A stretch of 64,000 nucleotides of DNA, from positions 1 through 64,000 of the forward strand of contig JBGSIB010000046.1 in NCBI GenBank assembly GCA_041751955.1, written 5' to 3'. The notes under the pieces are model-generated. The model was not told where the DNA came from and ran no database searches. It was given only the letters and a program-made list of their open reading frames with translations. Positions 33,947 through 41,957 of the stretch are shown piece after piece. Origin of the DNA: UBA2040 sp041751955 (GTDB taxonomy: Bacteria > Bacteroidota > Bacteroidia > Flavobacteriales_D > Crocinitomicaceae). How positions within the stretch are numbered: position 1 is the stretch's first letter; each line of letters opens with the position of its first letter. The translations under genes were made by a program, and so were the position numbers.

Positions 33947-34032
33947 TGGTACTCGAGGCGGGACTTGAACCCGCACGCCCCGAAGAGCACAGGATTTTAA
34001 GTCCGGCGTGTCTACCATTCCACCACTCGAGC
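33947..34032 (-). tRNA. tRNA-Leu (anticodon TAA)
   Basis: Class II tRNA read on the minus strand, starting GCTCGAGTGGTGGAATGG. The anticodon arm GGACTTAAAATCC gives TAA, the variable arm is TGTGCTCTTCGGGGCGT, and the T-arm is GCGGG-TTCAAGT-CCCGC. The acceptor 3' strand CTCGAGT pairs fully (one G-U) and ACCA is encoded. It is the last gene of a short tRNA cluster. Confidence 0.95.
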
Positions 34033-34043
34033 CTGACTTTAAT

Positions 34044-34074
34044 AAAAAACCCTTCCAAATTTTAGAAGGGTTTT
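34044..34074 (-). terminator. Terminator between tRNA-Gly and tRNA-Leu
   Basis: On the minus strand a 10-bp stem AAAACCCTTC/GAAGGGTTTT with T run, placed directly after tRNA-Gly, so the two tRNAs may be separate transcripts. Confidence 0.75.
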
Positions 34075-34075
34075 G

Positions 34076-34148
34076 AGCGGGAGACGAGATTCGAACTCGC
34101 GACCCCAACCTTGGCAAGGTTGTGCTCTACCAACTGAGCTACTCTCGC
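34076..34148 (-). tRNA. tRNA-Gly (anticodon GCC) with an acceptor mismatch
   Basis: Minus-strand tRNA starting GCGAGAGTAGCTCAGTTGG, anticodon loop TTGGCAA giving GCC, T-arm GCGAG-TTCGAAT-CTCGT and 3' acceptor CTCCCGC. Six of seven acceptor pairs form; position 4-69 is A-C, where the 3' strand shows the ancestral base was probably G. All other stems are normal, so it is likely functional or recently mutated. CCA is not encoded. Confidence 0.9.
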
Positions 34149-34273
34149 TTGTAATTATTTCAATTTCTCTACATCGTTTTGTAAAGATTGTCCTGCTTGC
34201 AGGGCGACAAATTTAAAAATAATAATTCAAATCCTATCCAATTGTTTTGTTTTTTCTTAGAAAAAATATTTTG

Positions 34274-34346
34274 TTGGGATGAGTGGACTAGAACTGGCGA
34301 CCTCACGCCCCCCAGACTTGTACGCTACCAACTTTGCTACATCTCG
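34274..34346 (-). pseudogene. Decayed tRNA-Pro (GGG)
   Basis: On the minus strand, CGAGATGTAGC starts a sequence that follows the tRNA-Pro layout through AGTTGGTAGCG, an anticodon loop CTGGGGG (GGG) and a 3' end CATCCCA. The stems are broken: two acceptor mismatches, two in the D stem, one in the anticodon stem (A29-G41) and three of five pairs in the T stem, with T loop TTCTAGT. It is best read as a pseudogene at the head of the tRNA-Gly/tRNA-Leu cluster. Proline GGG codons' partner CCC can be read by a UGG tRNA elsewhere (inference). Confidence 0.8.
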
Positions 34347-34392
34347 AGAAAAAATTAATATTTCTCAAAAATCACAAATTGAAAATAGTCTT

Positions 34393-37020
34393 TCAACCTC
34401 CGGTCAATTTTTTTATTTCATTCAACTTCATCAGGGCTTCTACTGGGGTAAGAACATTGATGTCTATCGTCACCAATTCTTCTCTAATTTGCTCAAGAAC
34501 AGGGTCATTCAGCTGAAAAAAGGAGAGTTGCATGTCTTTGCTATTCATCACTTCTTTTACAGCTTCTTTATTCATGACTTTTTTGCCGTCGCCATTCATC
34601 TTGTGACTTTCTTCTAATTTTTGAAGAATTTTTGTTGCTCTTTGCACAACGGCATTTGGCATTCCGGCCAATTCAGCGACATGGATTCCGAAAGAATGTT
34701 CGCTTCCACCTTCCACTAATTTTCGAAGAAAGAGTATTTTCTGACCAATTTCTTTCACTTGAACGTTGTAATTTTTGATACGTTCAAATTGCGTACACAT
34801 TTCATTCAATTCGTGATAGTGGGTCGCAAAAAGAGTTTTGGCTCTAGCTTTTGGATGTTCGTGTAAAAATTCGGCAATGGCCCAGGCGATAGAAATTCCG
34901 TCATAAGTGCTGGTCCCGCGGCCGATTTCATCCAATAATATGAGACTTCGGTCAGACAGATTGTTCAAAATGCTAGACGTTTCGTTCATTTCTACCATGA
35001 ATGTCGATTCACCTGAGGAGATGTTATCTGAAGCTCCAACACGGGTAAATATTTTGTCCAAAACACCCAATTCTGCTGATTCTGCTGGAACAAAACTTCC
35101 CATTTGAGCCATTAAACAAATTAATGCAGTTTGTCTAAGAATGGCACTTTTACCAGACATATTCGGACCTGTAATCATGATGATTTGTTGCTCCTTTTCG
35201 TCGAGATAAACATCATTAGGAATGAATTGATCGCCTTGTTTCAATTGTTTCTCGATAACGGGATGACGTCCATTTTTAATGTCAATGGCCAAACCATCGT
35301 TCATTTTAGGCAAAGCATAATTGTTTCTATTCGCTACGGTAGCAAAAGATAGCAAGCAATCCAATTGTCCAAGCAGATTAGAATTCGTTTGAATGTCCAT
35401 GGTGAAATCGGACATGAAAAGAATCAATTCTTGATAAATTTTGCTTTCTAAAGCATGTATTTTATCCTCTGCACCTAAAATCTTGCTTTCGTATTCTTTT
35501 AACTCTTCCGTGATGTATCTTTCAGCAGAAACTAAGGTTTGTTTTCGTATCCAATGTTCAGGCACTTTGTCTTTGTGGGTATTCCGAACTTCGATGTAAT
35601 AGCCAAAAACATTATTAAAGTTAATCTTCAAGCTAGTGATTCCTGTGGCTTCACTTTCACGGGTTTGCATGCCTTCAAGATAATCTTTACCTGAATAGGC
35701 AATCGCACGTAATTCATCCAATTCAACATTTAGTCCATCGGCTATAACTTTCCCTTTCCCAATCTGAATGGCAGGGTCGTCGTGAAGCGTTGTTGAAATG
35801 CGATCCATTAATTCTTGACACCCATTTAATTTTGTGGCAATCGTTTTGATTAAGTCGGATTGCGCGAAATTTAGTTCAGATTTAATGGGTTCTATTTGTC
35901 GCAAAGTGCGCAACAATTGCATGGCCTCTTTTGGATTAATTTTTCCAACGGCGGTTTTCGAGATAAGTCTTTCTAAATCGCCAACGAGTTTGAGTTTGTC
36001 GCTAATATTGAAATTGGCTTCAGTGTTTTCTTTTAGTTCATAGACAGCATTTAAGCGATGATTGATAGCTTTCAAATCTTTTAATGGGAGAACCATCCAT
36101 CTTTTCATCATTCGACCGCCCATAGGGGTCAAGGAGTGATCGAGAATGTCGATTAGTGTAGTCGCATTTTCGTGCTGCGAACCCACCAATTCGAGGTTAC
36201 GGATGGTAAATCGATCCAACCAAACATAACGTTCCTCTTCAATGCGACCAACTTGAGTAATATGGGCCAGCTTGTCGTGGTGCGTTTCGCCTAAATAATG
36301 TAAAATTGCTCCACCGGCGATAATTCCATTGTCGAGTTCGTCTACACCAAAACCCTTTAAGGAATTGGTGTTGAAGTGTTTATTTAGTGCCTCATATCCA
36401 AAATCGGAGGTGAAAACCCAATCTTCAAGACGAAAGGCGTGAACGTTTCCCCGACCGAGTTCTTCAAAATCTTTTTGCGCTTTTTTCTGATAAATTATTT
36501 CCGTTGGTTGAAATCCTTGAATCAGTTTATCCAAATAATGCATCGTTCCTTCCGCAAGAAAAAATTCTCCCGTTGAAATGTCTAGGAAAGCAATTCCACT
36601 TTTGTCTTTATTGAAATGAATGGCACAGAGAAAATTATTTTTCTTTTGCTCAAGAACATTATCGTTGAATGAAACACCAGGCGTTACCAATTCCGTAACA
36701 CCACGTTTCACAATGCTTTTGGTCAATTTTGGATCTTCAAGCTGGTCGCAAATCGCAACTCGTTTGCCTGCTCTCACCAATTTTGGAAGATATGTTTCCA
36801 AAGAATGATGCGGAAATCCGGCCAGTTCAACGTCTGATGCGCCATTTCTTCGGCTTGTCAAAACAATACCTAGAATACGCGCGGTTTCTATCGCATCTTC
36901 ACCAAATGTTTCGTAAAAATCGCCAACGCGAAAGAGCAACAAAGCCTGAGGATGCTTGGCTTTAATTGCGTTGTATTGCTTCATCAACGGCGTTTCCGAT
37001 GGGGATTCTTTTTTACTCAC
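34393..37020 (-). CDS. mutS: DNA mismatch repair protein MutS
   Basis: A roughly 875-residue MutS that recognises mismatches. The mismatch-binding Phe-x-Glu occurs in GDFYETFGEDA near residue 36, Walker A is TGPNMSGKSAILRQT near 620, and LLDEIGRGTSTYDG and ATHYHEL complete the ATPase. No ATG lies before the conserved TPLMKQY start. I prefer GTG at 37020 (MSKKESPSETPLMKQY); TTG at 37038 is an alternative but overlaps a promoter-like TGATTTTG. The 3' end runs close to the tRNA pseudogene. Confidence 0.95.
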   Translation of the reverse strand: MSKKESPSETPLMKQYNAIKAKHPQALLLFRVGDFYETFGEDAIETARILGIVLTSRRNGASDVELAGFPHHSLETYLPKLVRAGKRVAICDQLEDPKLTKSIVKRGVTELVTPGVSFNDNVLEQKKNNFLCAIHFNKDKSGIAFLDISTGEFFLAEGTMHYLDKLIQGFQPTEIIYQKKAQKDFEELGRGNVHAFRLEDWVFTSDFGYEALNKHFNTNSLKGFGVDELDNGIIAGGAILHYLGETHHDKLAHITQVGRIEEERYVWLDRFTIRNLELVGSQHENATTLIDILDHSLTPMGGRMMKRWMVLPLKDLKAINHRLNAVYELKENTEANFNISDKLKLVGDLERLISKTAVGKINPKEAMQLLRTLRQIEPIKSELNFAQSDLIKTIATKLNGCQELMDRISTTLHDDPAIQIGKGKVIADGLNVELDELRAIAYSGKDYLEGMQTRESEATGITSLKINFNNVFGYYIEVRNTHKDKVPEHWIRKQTLVSAERYITEELKEYESKILGAEDKIHALESKIYQELILFMSDFTMDIQTNSNLLGQLDCLLSFATVANRNNYALPKMNDGLAIDIKNGRHPVIEKQLKQGDQFIPNDVYLDEKEQQIIMITGPNMSGKSAILRQTALICLMAQMGSFVPAESAELGVLDKIFTRVGASDNISSGESTFMVEMNETSSILNNLSDRSLILLDEIGRGTSTYDGISIAWAIAEFLHEHPKARAKTLFATHYHELNEMCTQFERIKNYNVQVKEIGQKILFLRKLVEGGSEHSFGIHVAELAGMPNAVVQRATKILQKLEESHKMNGDGKKVMNKEAVKEVMNSKDMQLSFFQLNDPVLEQIREELVTIDINVLTPVEALMKLNEIKKLTGG

Positions 37021-37403
37021 TTTTTTGGTCAAAATCAATCAAATTTGGAGGCCTAAAGTTACATGGAGTTGATTGTAATGCCCTGAAAATAACTTGAACT
37101 TTATCAACAAAAGGACACGACTTATCAAAGTTTTGGCTCAAATTTAGCTTTGCAGCAAATAATCGTAAATATATGCCATGTAGGCAAAATAACACGGTTC
37201 GAATTTTCCAAGTTCCATAGATTTAACTTACTCCATTTTTTCTACCTATCGGTCAAAATGCAGTCAAGTTTTTATTTTTTCGATAAGCTAATTAATCGAT
37301 TTGGCAATCTTGAAGAAAACGATTGACGTTTCTAAATCTGCCGTATATTGCAGACGGGACATATGTTATTAAAGTATGCTATTTCTTTAATTGAAGAATT
37401 TAG
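37021..37403. other. Intergenic stretch without a recognisable gene
   Basis: About 380 AT-rich bases between mutS and a lipoprotein gene on the same strand. Apart from a -7-like TGATTTTG just upstream of mutS I see no convincing ORF, RNA or repeat here. Confidence 0.6.
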
Positions 37404-37991
37404 TTATTCTAAATCCGTTGCCACATTGCATAATACAACATAAACTTTATTTGGATTATGTTTTTTGAATTTACTCACCTCCTTCAGCACGCGTTCGGAA
37501 AAATGGTTGGTCCAAATTGTGTAATAGACAACAATTGTATATTGGTAGTTTTTAGACTTTTGTTCAATTATTTCTTTGTCACATTCATCCATGTCAAATA
37601 GGACGAGTTCTTTCTTTAAGCTCAAAGTTTGATTTATGTAGTCGTGTTGATTGTTTTTTGCTATAGGCAAGCTCGTTAAATAACCCTTTTTGGTAAAGTC
37701 ACCATGACAAGTTGAAAAAGAAGTATGATAAACACCTATTGAATCAAAGATTCGTAATTCTATGGCGGAGGCTAATTTACTTGTTTTAGAAAAAACATAG
37801 TCATCCGTTTTTCTCAACCAATGAAGTGAATCATTTAAAAGAACAGACTGATCAAATTTGTAGTGCTTTCTATTTAAAAATTCTTCTACCTCCAGTTTGC
37901 TTTCATTCTTCCTTTCTTTCACCATTAATAAGTGAATAATGTCACATGAATATAAGCTCAATAAAAGCAAAAGAATTAGAATTTTTTTCAT
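37404..37991 (-). CDS. Lipoprotein of unknown function
   Basis: A 195-residue protein starting at the ATG at 37991 (MKKILILLLLLSLYSCD), which gives a clean lipobox LYSC with Cys16; a longer reading from 38024 only adds residues before it. The mature part is soluble and mixed, with a single CHGDF and ECD cysteine. No family recognised. It lies downstream of another lipoprotein gene on the same strand. Confidence 0.65.
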   Translation of the reverse strand: MKKILILLLLLSLYSCDIIHLLMVKERKNESKLEVEEFLNRKHYKFDQSVLLNDSLHWLRKTDDYVFSKTSKLASAIELRIFDSIGVYHTSFSTCHGDFTKKGYLTSLPIAKNNQHDYINQTLSLKKELVLFDMDECDKEIIEQKSKNYQYTIVVYYTIWTNHFSERVLKEVSKFKKHNPNKVYVVLCNVATDLE

Positions 37992-38056
37992 GATTTTTTT
38001 TGAAAAAACAGACTGCCACAACAAATGGCAGTCTGTAAATTATAAATTTACTTTGT

Positions 38057-38671
38057 TTAATTCACTTCAGAATTCAATACCGTTTGGTAAAAGCCAGTAT
38101 TCTCATCATAGAAAACAGGATAATTACCTGCATCGATTGAAATATGGTTGTAATCAAGATCGCTCACAAAACTTTCACTTAGAGTAATATCGTCAGGAAT
38201 TAGGAGATACCCATCTTTAATAAAGTCATCCAAATAATTATTAAATTCAACCATAACTTTTAATTCTTCAGTAGAACTTAGTTCAATAATGGCAAATCTA
38301 AATGTCCTAAGTCCTGCGGATAATTGTTCTGTTGTTAATTCTCCATTATTGCCACCATTGTTTAAATCGATCGATAAAAAACAACCAATTCCTGCACATG
38401 GACCGCATCCACCGTTACCAAAACAAGTGGGTTGACCGTTTACGTATTGTTGTGATGTACCAGTATGGTCATGAACCCATTTTTTTATTTTTTCGCAACA
38501 TACTAACCCCTCAGAGTTATTATATATTTGATTAAGTATATTTTGTATTTCTTTCCCATCAATTGTTTCCACGGTTTCTTGATTTTCCACTTCGATTTTG
38601 TGGTTAGTTGTAGGGTTGGATTGTACTGATTTGTTGCATGCGAAAACTAACACGCCTAAGGAACAAATCAA
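38057..38671 (-). CDS. Lipoprotein of unknown function with no canonical start
   Basis: About 204 residues with a lipobox (VFAC) and a Cys- and Gly-rich stretch (CFGNGGCGPCAGIGC) that could bind metal or form disulfides. The frame has no ATG or GTG before the signal segment. A TTG at 38671 gives a signal without basic residues; an in-frame ATT (38695-38693) would give the typical TKKFRIILICSLGVLVFAC. The TTG also lies inside a TAATTTTG promoter-like box. The true start is uncertain. Confidence 0.6.
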   Translation of the reverse strand: MICSLGVLVFACNKSVQSNPTTNHKIEVENQETVETIDGKEIQNILNQIYNNSEGLVCCEKIKKWVHDHTGTSQQYVNGQPTCFGNGGCGPCAGIGCFLSIDLNNGGNNGELTTEQLSAGLRTFRFAIIELSSTEELKVMVEFNNYLDDFIKDGYLLIPDDITLSESFVSDLDYNHISIDAGNYPVFYDENTGFYQTVLNSEVN

Positions 38672-38953
38672 AATTATTCGAAACTTTTTCGTAATAATAA
38701 TTTTCTATAATTAGTAGTGGACTTTACTTTTTTTCAAGAAGTGTTTCGTCCTTATTTTCTCCTTATGAGTTGAAATAAATAATACCAAGCAAGTTTTCTT
38801 GTTGAATACTCCAAAAGTTGGGAACTTAAATTGCTCTTTAAAATCCTATTTTAACTCTGAAATAGCTGTAAAAACTATTGTAAAACATAAATATAAAACA
38901 TTATTTGATATTAACAAAAATAAAATTCCTCTTTATTTTATTGCTCATAACTG

Positions 38954-38961
38954 TAAATTTG
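38954..38961 (+). promoter_or_regulatory. Promoter -7 box for the SpoU methyltransferase gene
   Basis: TAAATTTG, an exact TAnnTTTG match, ends 5 bases before the ATG at 38967. It lies inside the longer reading from 38799, arguing that the upstream part is not coding. Confidence 0.65.
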
Positions 38962-38966
38962 CAGCC

Positions 38967-39518
38967 ATGAATTCGTCAAAAGAAAACCGGAAACTCAAAC
39001 TTTGGGAACTGTCGAGGGTAACGCCGGAGGAATTTTCTGTTCAGGATAAGTTTCCGATAGTCGTTGTTTTGGACAATATTCGAAGTCTAAACAATATTGG
39101 TTCTTTTTTCAGAACCTGTGATGCTTTTAATGTGCAACATCTTTATTTATGCGGTATTACGGCAACTCCTCCGCACCGTGACATTAACAAAACGGCTATC
39201 GGAGCAACGAATTCTGTTTCGTGGTCACATGAAAAATCGACTATTGAATTGTTGGAAAAACTCCGTGCTGATGGATATACAATTTGCACAGTAGAACAGG
39301 CTGAAAAAACAGAATTGTTGCAAAACATTCAAACTTGGAAAGAAAAAAAGTTTGCCTTGATATTTGGGAATGAGGTGGATGGAGTCGATCAACAATTGAT
39401 AGATGCTAGTGATTATGTGGTTGAAATTCCGCAGTTTGGAACGAAGCACAGTTTGAATGTTTCCGTTTGCGCTGGGGTTGTACTTTGGGAATTTGCCAAG
39501 AAATTTATTCCAGAATAG
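38967..39518 (+). CDS. SpoU/TrmH-family RNA methyltransferase
   Basis: A 183-residue SpoU-class 2'-O-ribose methyltransferase. SAM-binding knot motifs are visible: VVVLDNIRSLNNIGSFFRTCDAF near residue 28, ALIFGNEVDGVDQQLID near 130 and VEIPQFGTKHSLNVSVCAGVVLWE near the C-terminus. The target could be tRNA or rRNA. The start at 38967 is chosen because the 56 codons before it are AT-rich, lack homology features and contain the promoter box. Confidence 0.93.
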   Translation: MNSSKENRKLKLWELSRVTPEEFSVQDKFPIVVVLDNIRSLNNIGSFFRTCDAFNVQHLYLCGITATPPHRDINKTAIGATNSVSWSHEKSTIELLEKLRADGYTICTVEQAEKTELLQNIQTWKEKKFALIFGNEVDGVDQQLIDASDYVVEIPQFGTKHSLNVSVCAGVVLWEFAKKFIPE

Positions 39519-39611
39519 ACTTCGTGAGAACAAAATAGGATGGCTTTCCGTTTGTAAACTAAAAAGGTGAAAGTTATGTTCAGTTTGGACAAAAAAATGT
39601 TTTAAAAACCG

Positions 39612-39619
39612 TAATTTTG
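39612..39619 (+). promoter_or_regulatory. Promoter -7 box for the FNR-like gene
   Basis: TAATTTTG (TAnnTTTG) ends 21 bases before the ATG at 39641. A TTG at 39585-39587 lies 24 bases upstream of it, slightly beyond the usual spacing. Confidence 0.6.
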
Positions 39620-39640
39620 CCGCGCATTTAAGTAAGAGAA

Positions 39641-40651
39641 ATGATTGAAACAGATATAATTATAATTGGTGCAGGTCCGGTGGGACTTTTCACAGTTTTC
39701 GAAGCTGGATTGTTGAAATTGAAGTGTCATTTAATTGACTCTTTGCCTCAACCAGGAGGTCAATGTTCAGAAATTTATCCGAAGAAACCCATTTATGATA
39801 TCCCCGGATTTCCAACAGTTTTGGCGGGAGAGTTGATAGACAATCTAATGGAACAAGCCGCACCTTTCAAGCCTGGTTTTACTTTAGGCGAAGCGGCTAC
39901 AGATATCGATAAAACGGATGATGGTCAATTTATCGTTACGACAATTCGCGGGACAAAGCACAAGGCTCCAATCGTGATGATTGCGGGAGGTTTAGGCGTT
40001 TTTGAACCGCGCAAACCACCTATTGATAACTTAGAATCTTACGAGGACAAAGGCGTTGAATACATCATTAAAGATCCAGAATTGTACCGTGGAAAACGAT
40101 GTGTAATTGCTGGAGGCGGAGATTCTGCATTAGATTGGGCGTATTTTTTAGCAGAGAAAAAGATTGCAAAAGAAGTCGCTTTGGTGCACAGAAGCAGTTC
40201 ATTCAGAGGGCACTTGGATTCCGTTCAAAAAGTAATCGATCTTGCTGAAAAAGGAGGCATCAAATTAATTACTGAAGCGGAAGTAACAGGCATTAATGGA
40301 AATGGTAAAGTTGAGTCTCTTGTCATTACACACCAAAAAGATGGAGAAATGATTATTGAAACCGACCACTTCATTCCCTTGTTTGGACTAAAACCAAGCC
40401 TTGGACCAATTGCCAATTGGGGCATGGAAATTGAGAAAAATGCCATCAAAGTAAATACTTTGGATTATTCAACAAACATCCCTGGAATATATGCTATCGG
40501 TGACGTAAACCATTATGAGAACAAGCTAAAGTTGATACTTTGCGGTTTTCACGAAGGAACTTTGGCTGTTCAGTCTGCTTTTGCAAGAATATATCCGGAT
40601 AAAAAGAACATTTTGAAGTATACCACTGTTAATGGGGTACAAGGTTTTTAA
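39641..40651 (+). CDS. Ferredoxin-NADP+ reductase, thioredoxin-reductase-like type
   Basis: A 336-residue flavoprotein of the TrxB-like ferredoxin/flavodoxin-NADP+ reductase family. FAD is bound by IIIGAGPVGL (residues 6-15), NADP by CVIAGGGDSALDW near 155, and IPGIYAIGDVNHY near 283 closes the FAD site. It lacks the CxxC redox pair of true thioredoxin reductases, which defines the FNR type. The characteristic DSLPQPGGQCSEIYPKKPIYDIPG stretch follows the first motif. It would supply reduced ferredoxin or recycle NADPH. Confidence 0.92.
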   Translation: MIETDIIIIGAGPVGLFTVFEAGLLKLKCHLIDSLPQPGGQCSEIYPKKPIYDIPGFPTVLAGELIDNLMEQAAPFKPGFTLGEAATDIDKTDDGQFIVTTIRGTKHKAPIVMIAGGLGVFEPRKPPIDNLESYEDKGVEYIIKDPELYRGKRCVIAGGGDSALDWAYFLAEKKIAKEVALVHRSSSFRGHLDSVQKVIDLAEKGGIKLITEAEVTGINGNGKVESLVITHQKDGEMIIETDHFIPLFGLKPSLGPIANWGMEIEKNAIKVNTLDYSTNIPGIYAIGDVNHYENKLKLILCGFHEGTLAVQSAFARIYPDKKNILKYTTVNGVQGF

Positions 40652-40668
40652 AGTTTATGATTATTGAG

Positions 40669-40706
40669 AAAAATCGCTTTTCATTTTCAAATGAAGAGCG
40701 ATTTTT
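40669..40706 (+). terminator. Terminator after the FNR-like gene
   Basis: A hairpin with arms AAAAATCGCT... and ...AGCGATTTTT enclosing a TTCATTTTC/GAAGAG loop region and ending in a T run. Confidence 0.8.
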
Positions 40707-40818
40707 TGTTGTAGATTGTTAGAGGTGGCAGAAGGCAAAGAATCCTCAAAAGTAAGGCCTAATCTTTTAGTCTTCTAAAATTCTAAAATTTTCACCTCTC
40801 TTTTCGTAATTTTACAAC

Positions 40819-41937
40819 ATGTTATCCGAACAAAACAAAAACCGCTATGACAGACAAATACGTCTCGAAGGTTTTGGTGAAGATTCTCAGTTGAAAATAA
40901 GAAATAGCAAGGTCTTGGTGATAGGTGCTGGAGCGCTTGGTTGTCCTGTTTTGAGCTATATAGTCGGTGCTGGCGTCGGGCAAATTGGTATTGTTGATGG
41001 GGACAAAATAGAAATGAGCAATCTGCACCGCCAGATATTGTATACGGAAAGTGAAATTGGAAAGTTTAAAGCAGAGCTTGCAAAAACAAAATTGGCGGCT
41101 TTAAATAGCGACATTCAATTCGAGGTTTTCGTAGCTTATTTAAATGCTGAAAATATTCATGAAATAGCATCTGATTATGATATTATTATTGATGGAACGG
41201 ATAATTTCCCAACGCGTTATTTGGTGAATGATTATTGTGTTTTACAGGAAAAAACCAATGTCCACGGGTCGATTCAACAATATTGGGGGCAAGTTTCCGT
41301 TTTCAATCATCTAAAAGAAGAGGGTTGCAGAGGTCCGAATTACAGAGATCTATTTCCTCAACCGCCTCATCCGAGCGAAGTGGTGTCCTGTGCAGAAGGT
41401 GGAGTTATTGGCGCGCTACCTGGAATAATTGGCAGTTTGATGGCGATGGAAACCTTAAAAATAATCACGGGAATTGGAGAAGTCTTAACCGGCAAGATTT
41501 ATCAGTTTAACAGTTTGACGGCTCAGTCCCAATTGCTTACTTTTACAGCGGATTTGGATAACCCATTAACAGGGAGTCGTCCCACACAATTTGATTTAAT
41601 TGATTACGCTGATTTTTGCGGCGCAAAAGAAGAGATAAAAATGAAAAGTATAAATGTTATAGAACTTAAGGCTTTGATGGATTCAGGTGAAGATTTCCAA
41701 TTGGTTGATGTTCGCGAAAAATTTGAATTTGACGATAAAAATATTGGCGCCGAGTTGATTCCTTTGGGAGAAATTCCTGCTCGTTTTTCTGAGATAAGCA
41801 AGGACAAAAAAGTGGTGATTCATTGTAAAATGGGTGGACGAAGTGCGAATGCCATTCAGTATTTGGAACAGAATCACGGATATGATAATCTTTACAATCT
41901 GGAAGGTGGTATCATCGCTTGGTTGACAACTCATTAA
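40819..41937 (+). CDS. HesA/MoeB/ThiF adenylyltransferase fused to a rhodanese domain
   Basis: A 372-residue E1-like enzyme that adenylates the C-terminal Gly of small sulfur carriers (MoaD/ThiS type), with a C-terminal rhodanese (about 275-372). The nucleotide loop is VIGAGALGCP near residue 35 and the catalytic region holds DGTDNFPTRYLVND. The rhodanese active Cys is C336 in IHCKMGGRSAN. The usual MoeB zinc pair CxxC is lost: NYRDLFPQPP replaces YRCLFP, a change often seen in Bacteroidota. Likely role is molybdopterin or thiamine sulfur transfer. A TAATTTTA box lies about 6 bases before the ATG. Confidence 0.9.
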   Translation: MLSEQNKNRYDRQIRLEGFGEDSQLKIRNSKVLVIGAGALGCPVLSYIVGAGVGQIGIVDGDKIEMSNLHRQILYTESEIGKFKAELAKTKLAALNSDIQFEVFVAYLNAENIHEIASDYDIIIDGTDNFPTRYLVNDYCVLQEKTNVHGSIQQYWGQVSVFNHLKEEGCRGPNYRDLFPQPPHPSEVVSCAEGGVIGALPGIIGSLMAMETLKIITGIGEVLTGKIYQFNSLTAQSQLLTFTADLDNPLTGSRPTQFDLIDYADFCGAKEEIKMKSINVIELKALMDSGEDFQLVDVREKFEFDDKNIGAELIPLGEIPARFSEISKDKKVVIHCKMGGRSANAIQYLEQNHGYDNLYNLEGGIIAWLTTH

Positions 41938-41957
41938 AATTTCAGACAAATATTTAA

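Noticed and set aside
33926..34117. Minus-strand open frame across tRNA-Leu and tRNA-Gly
   Set aside because: It is entirely explained by two overlapping tRNA genes and a terminator.
34279..34617. Plus-strand open frame at the tRNA-Pro pseudogene
   Set aside because: It overlaps the decayed tRNA and the 3' end of mutS in antisense; no family features.
38799..38966. N-terminal extension of the SpoU methyltransferase
   Set aside because: It is AT-rich, unlike family N-termini, and contains the TAAATTTG promoter box 5 bases before the real ATG.
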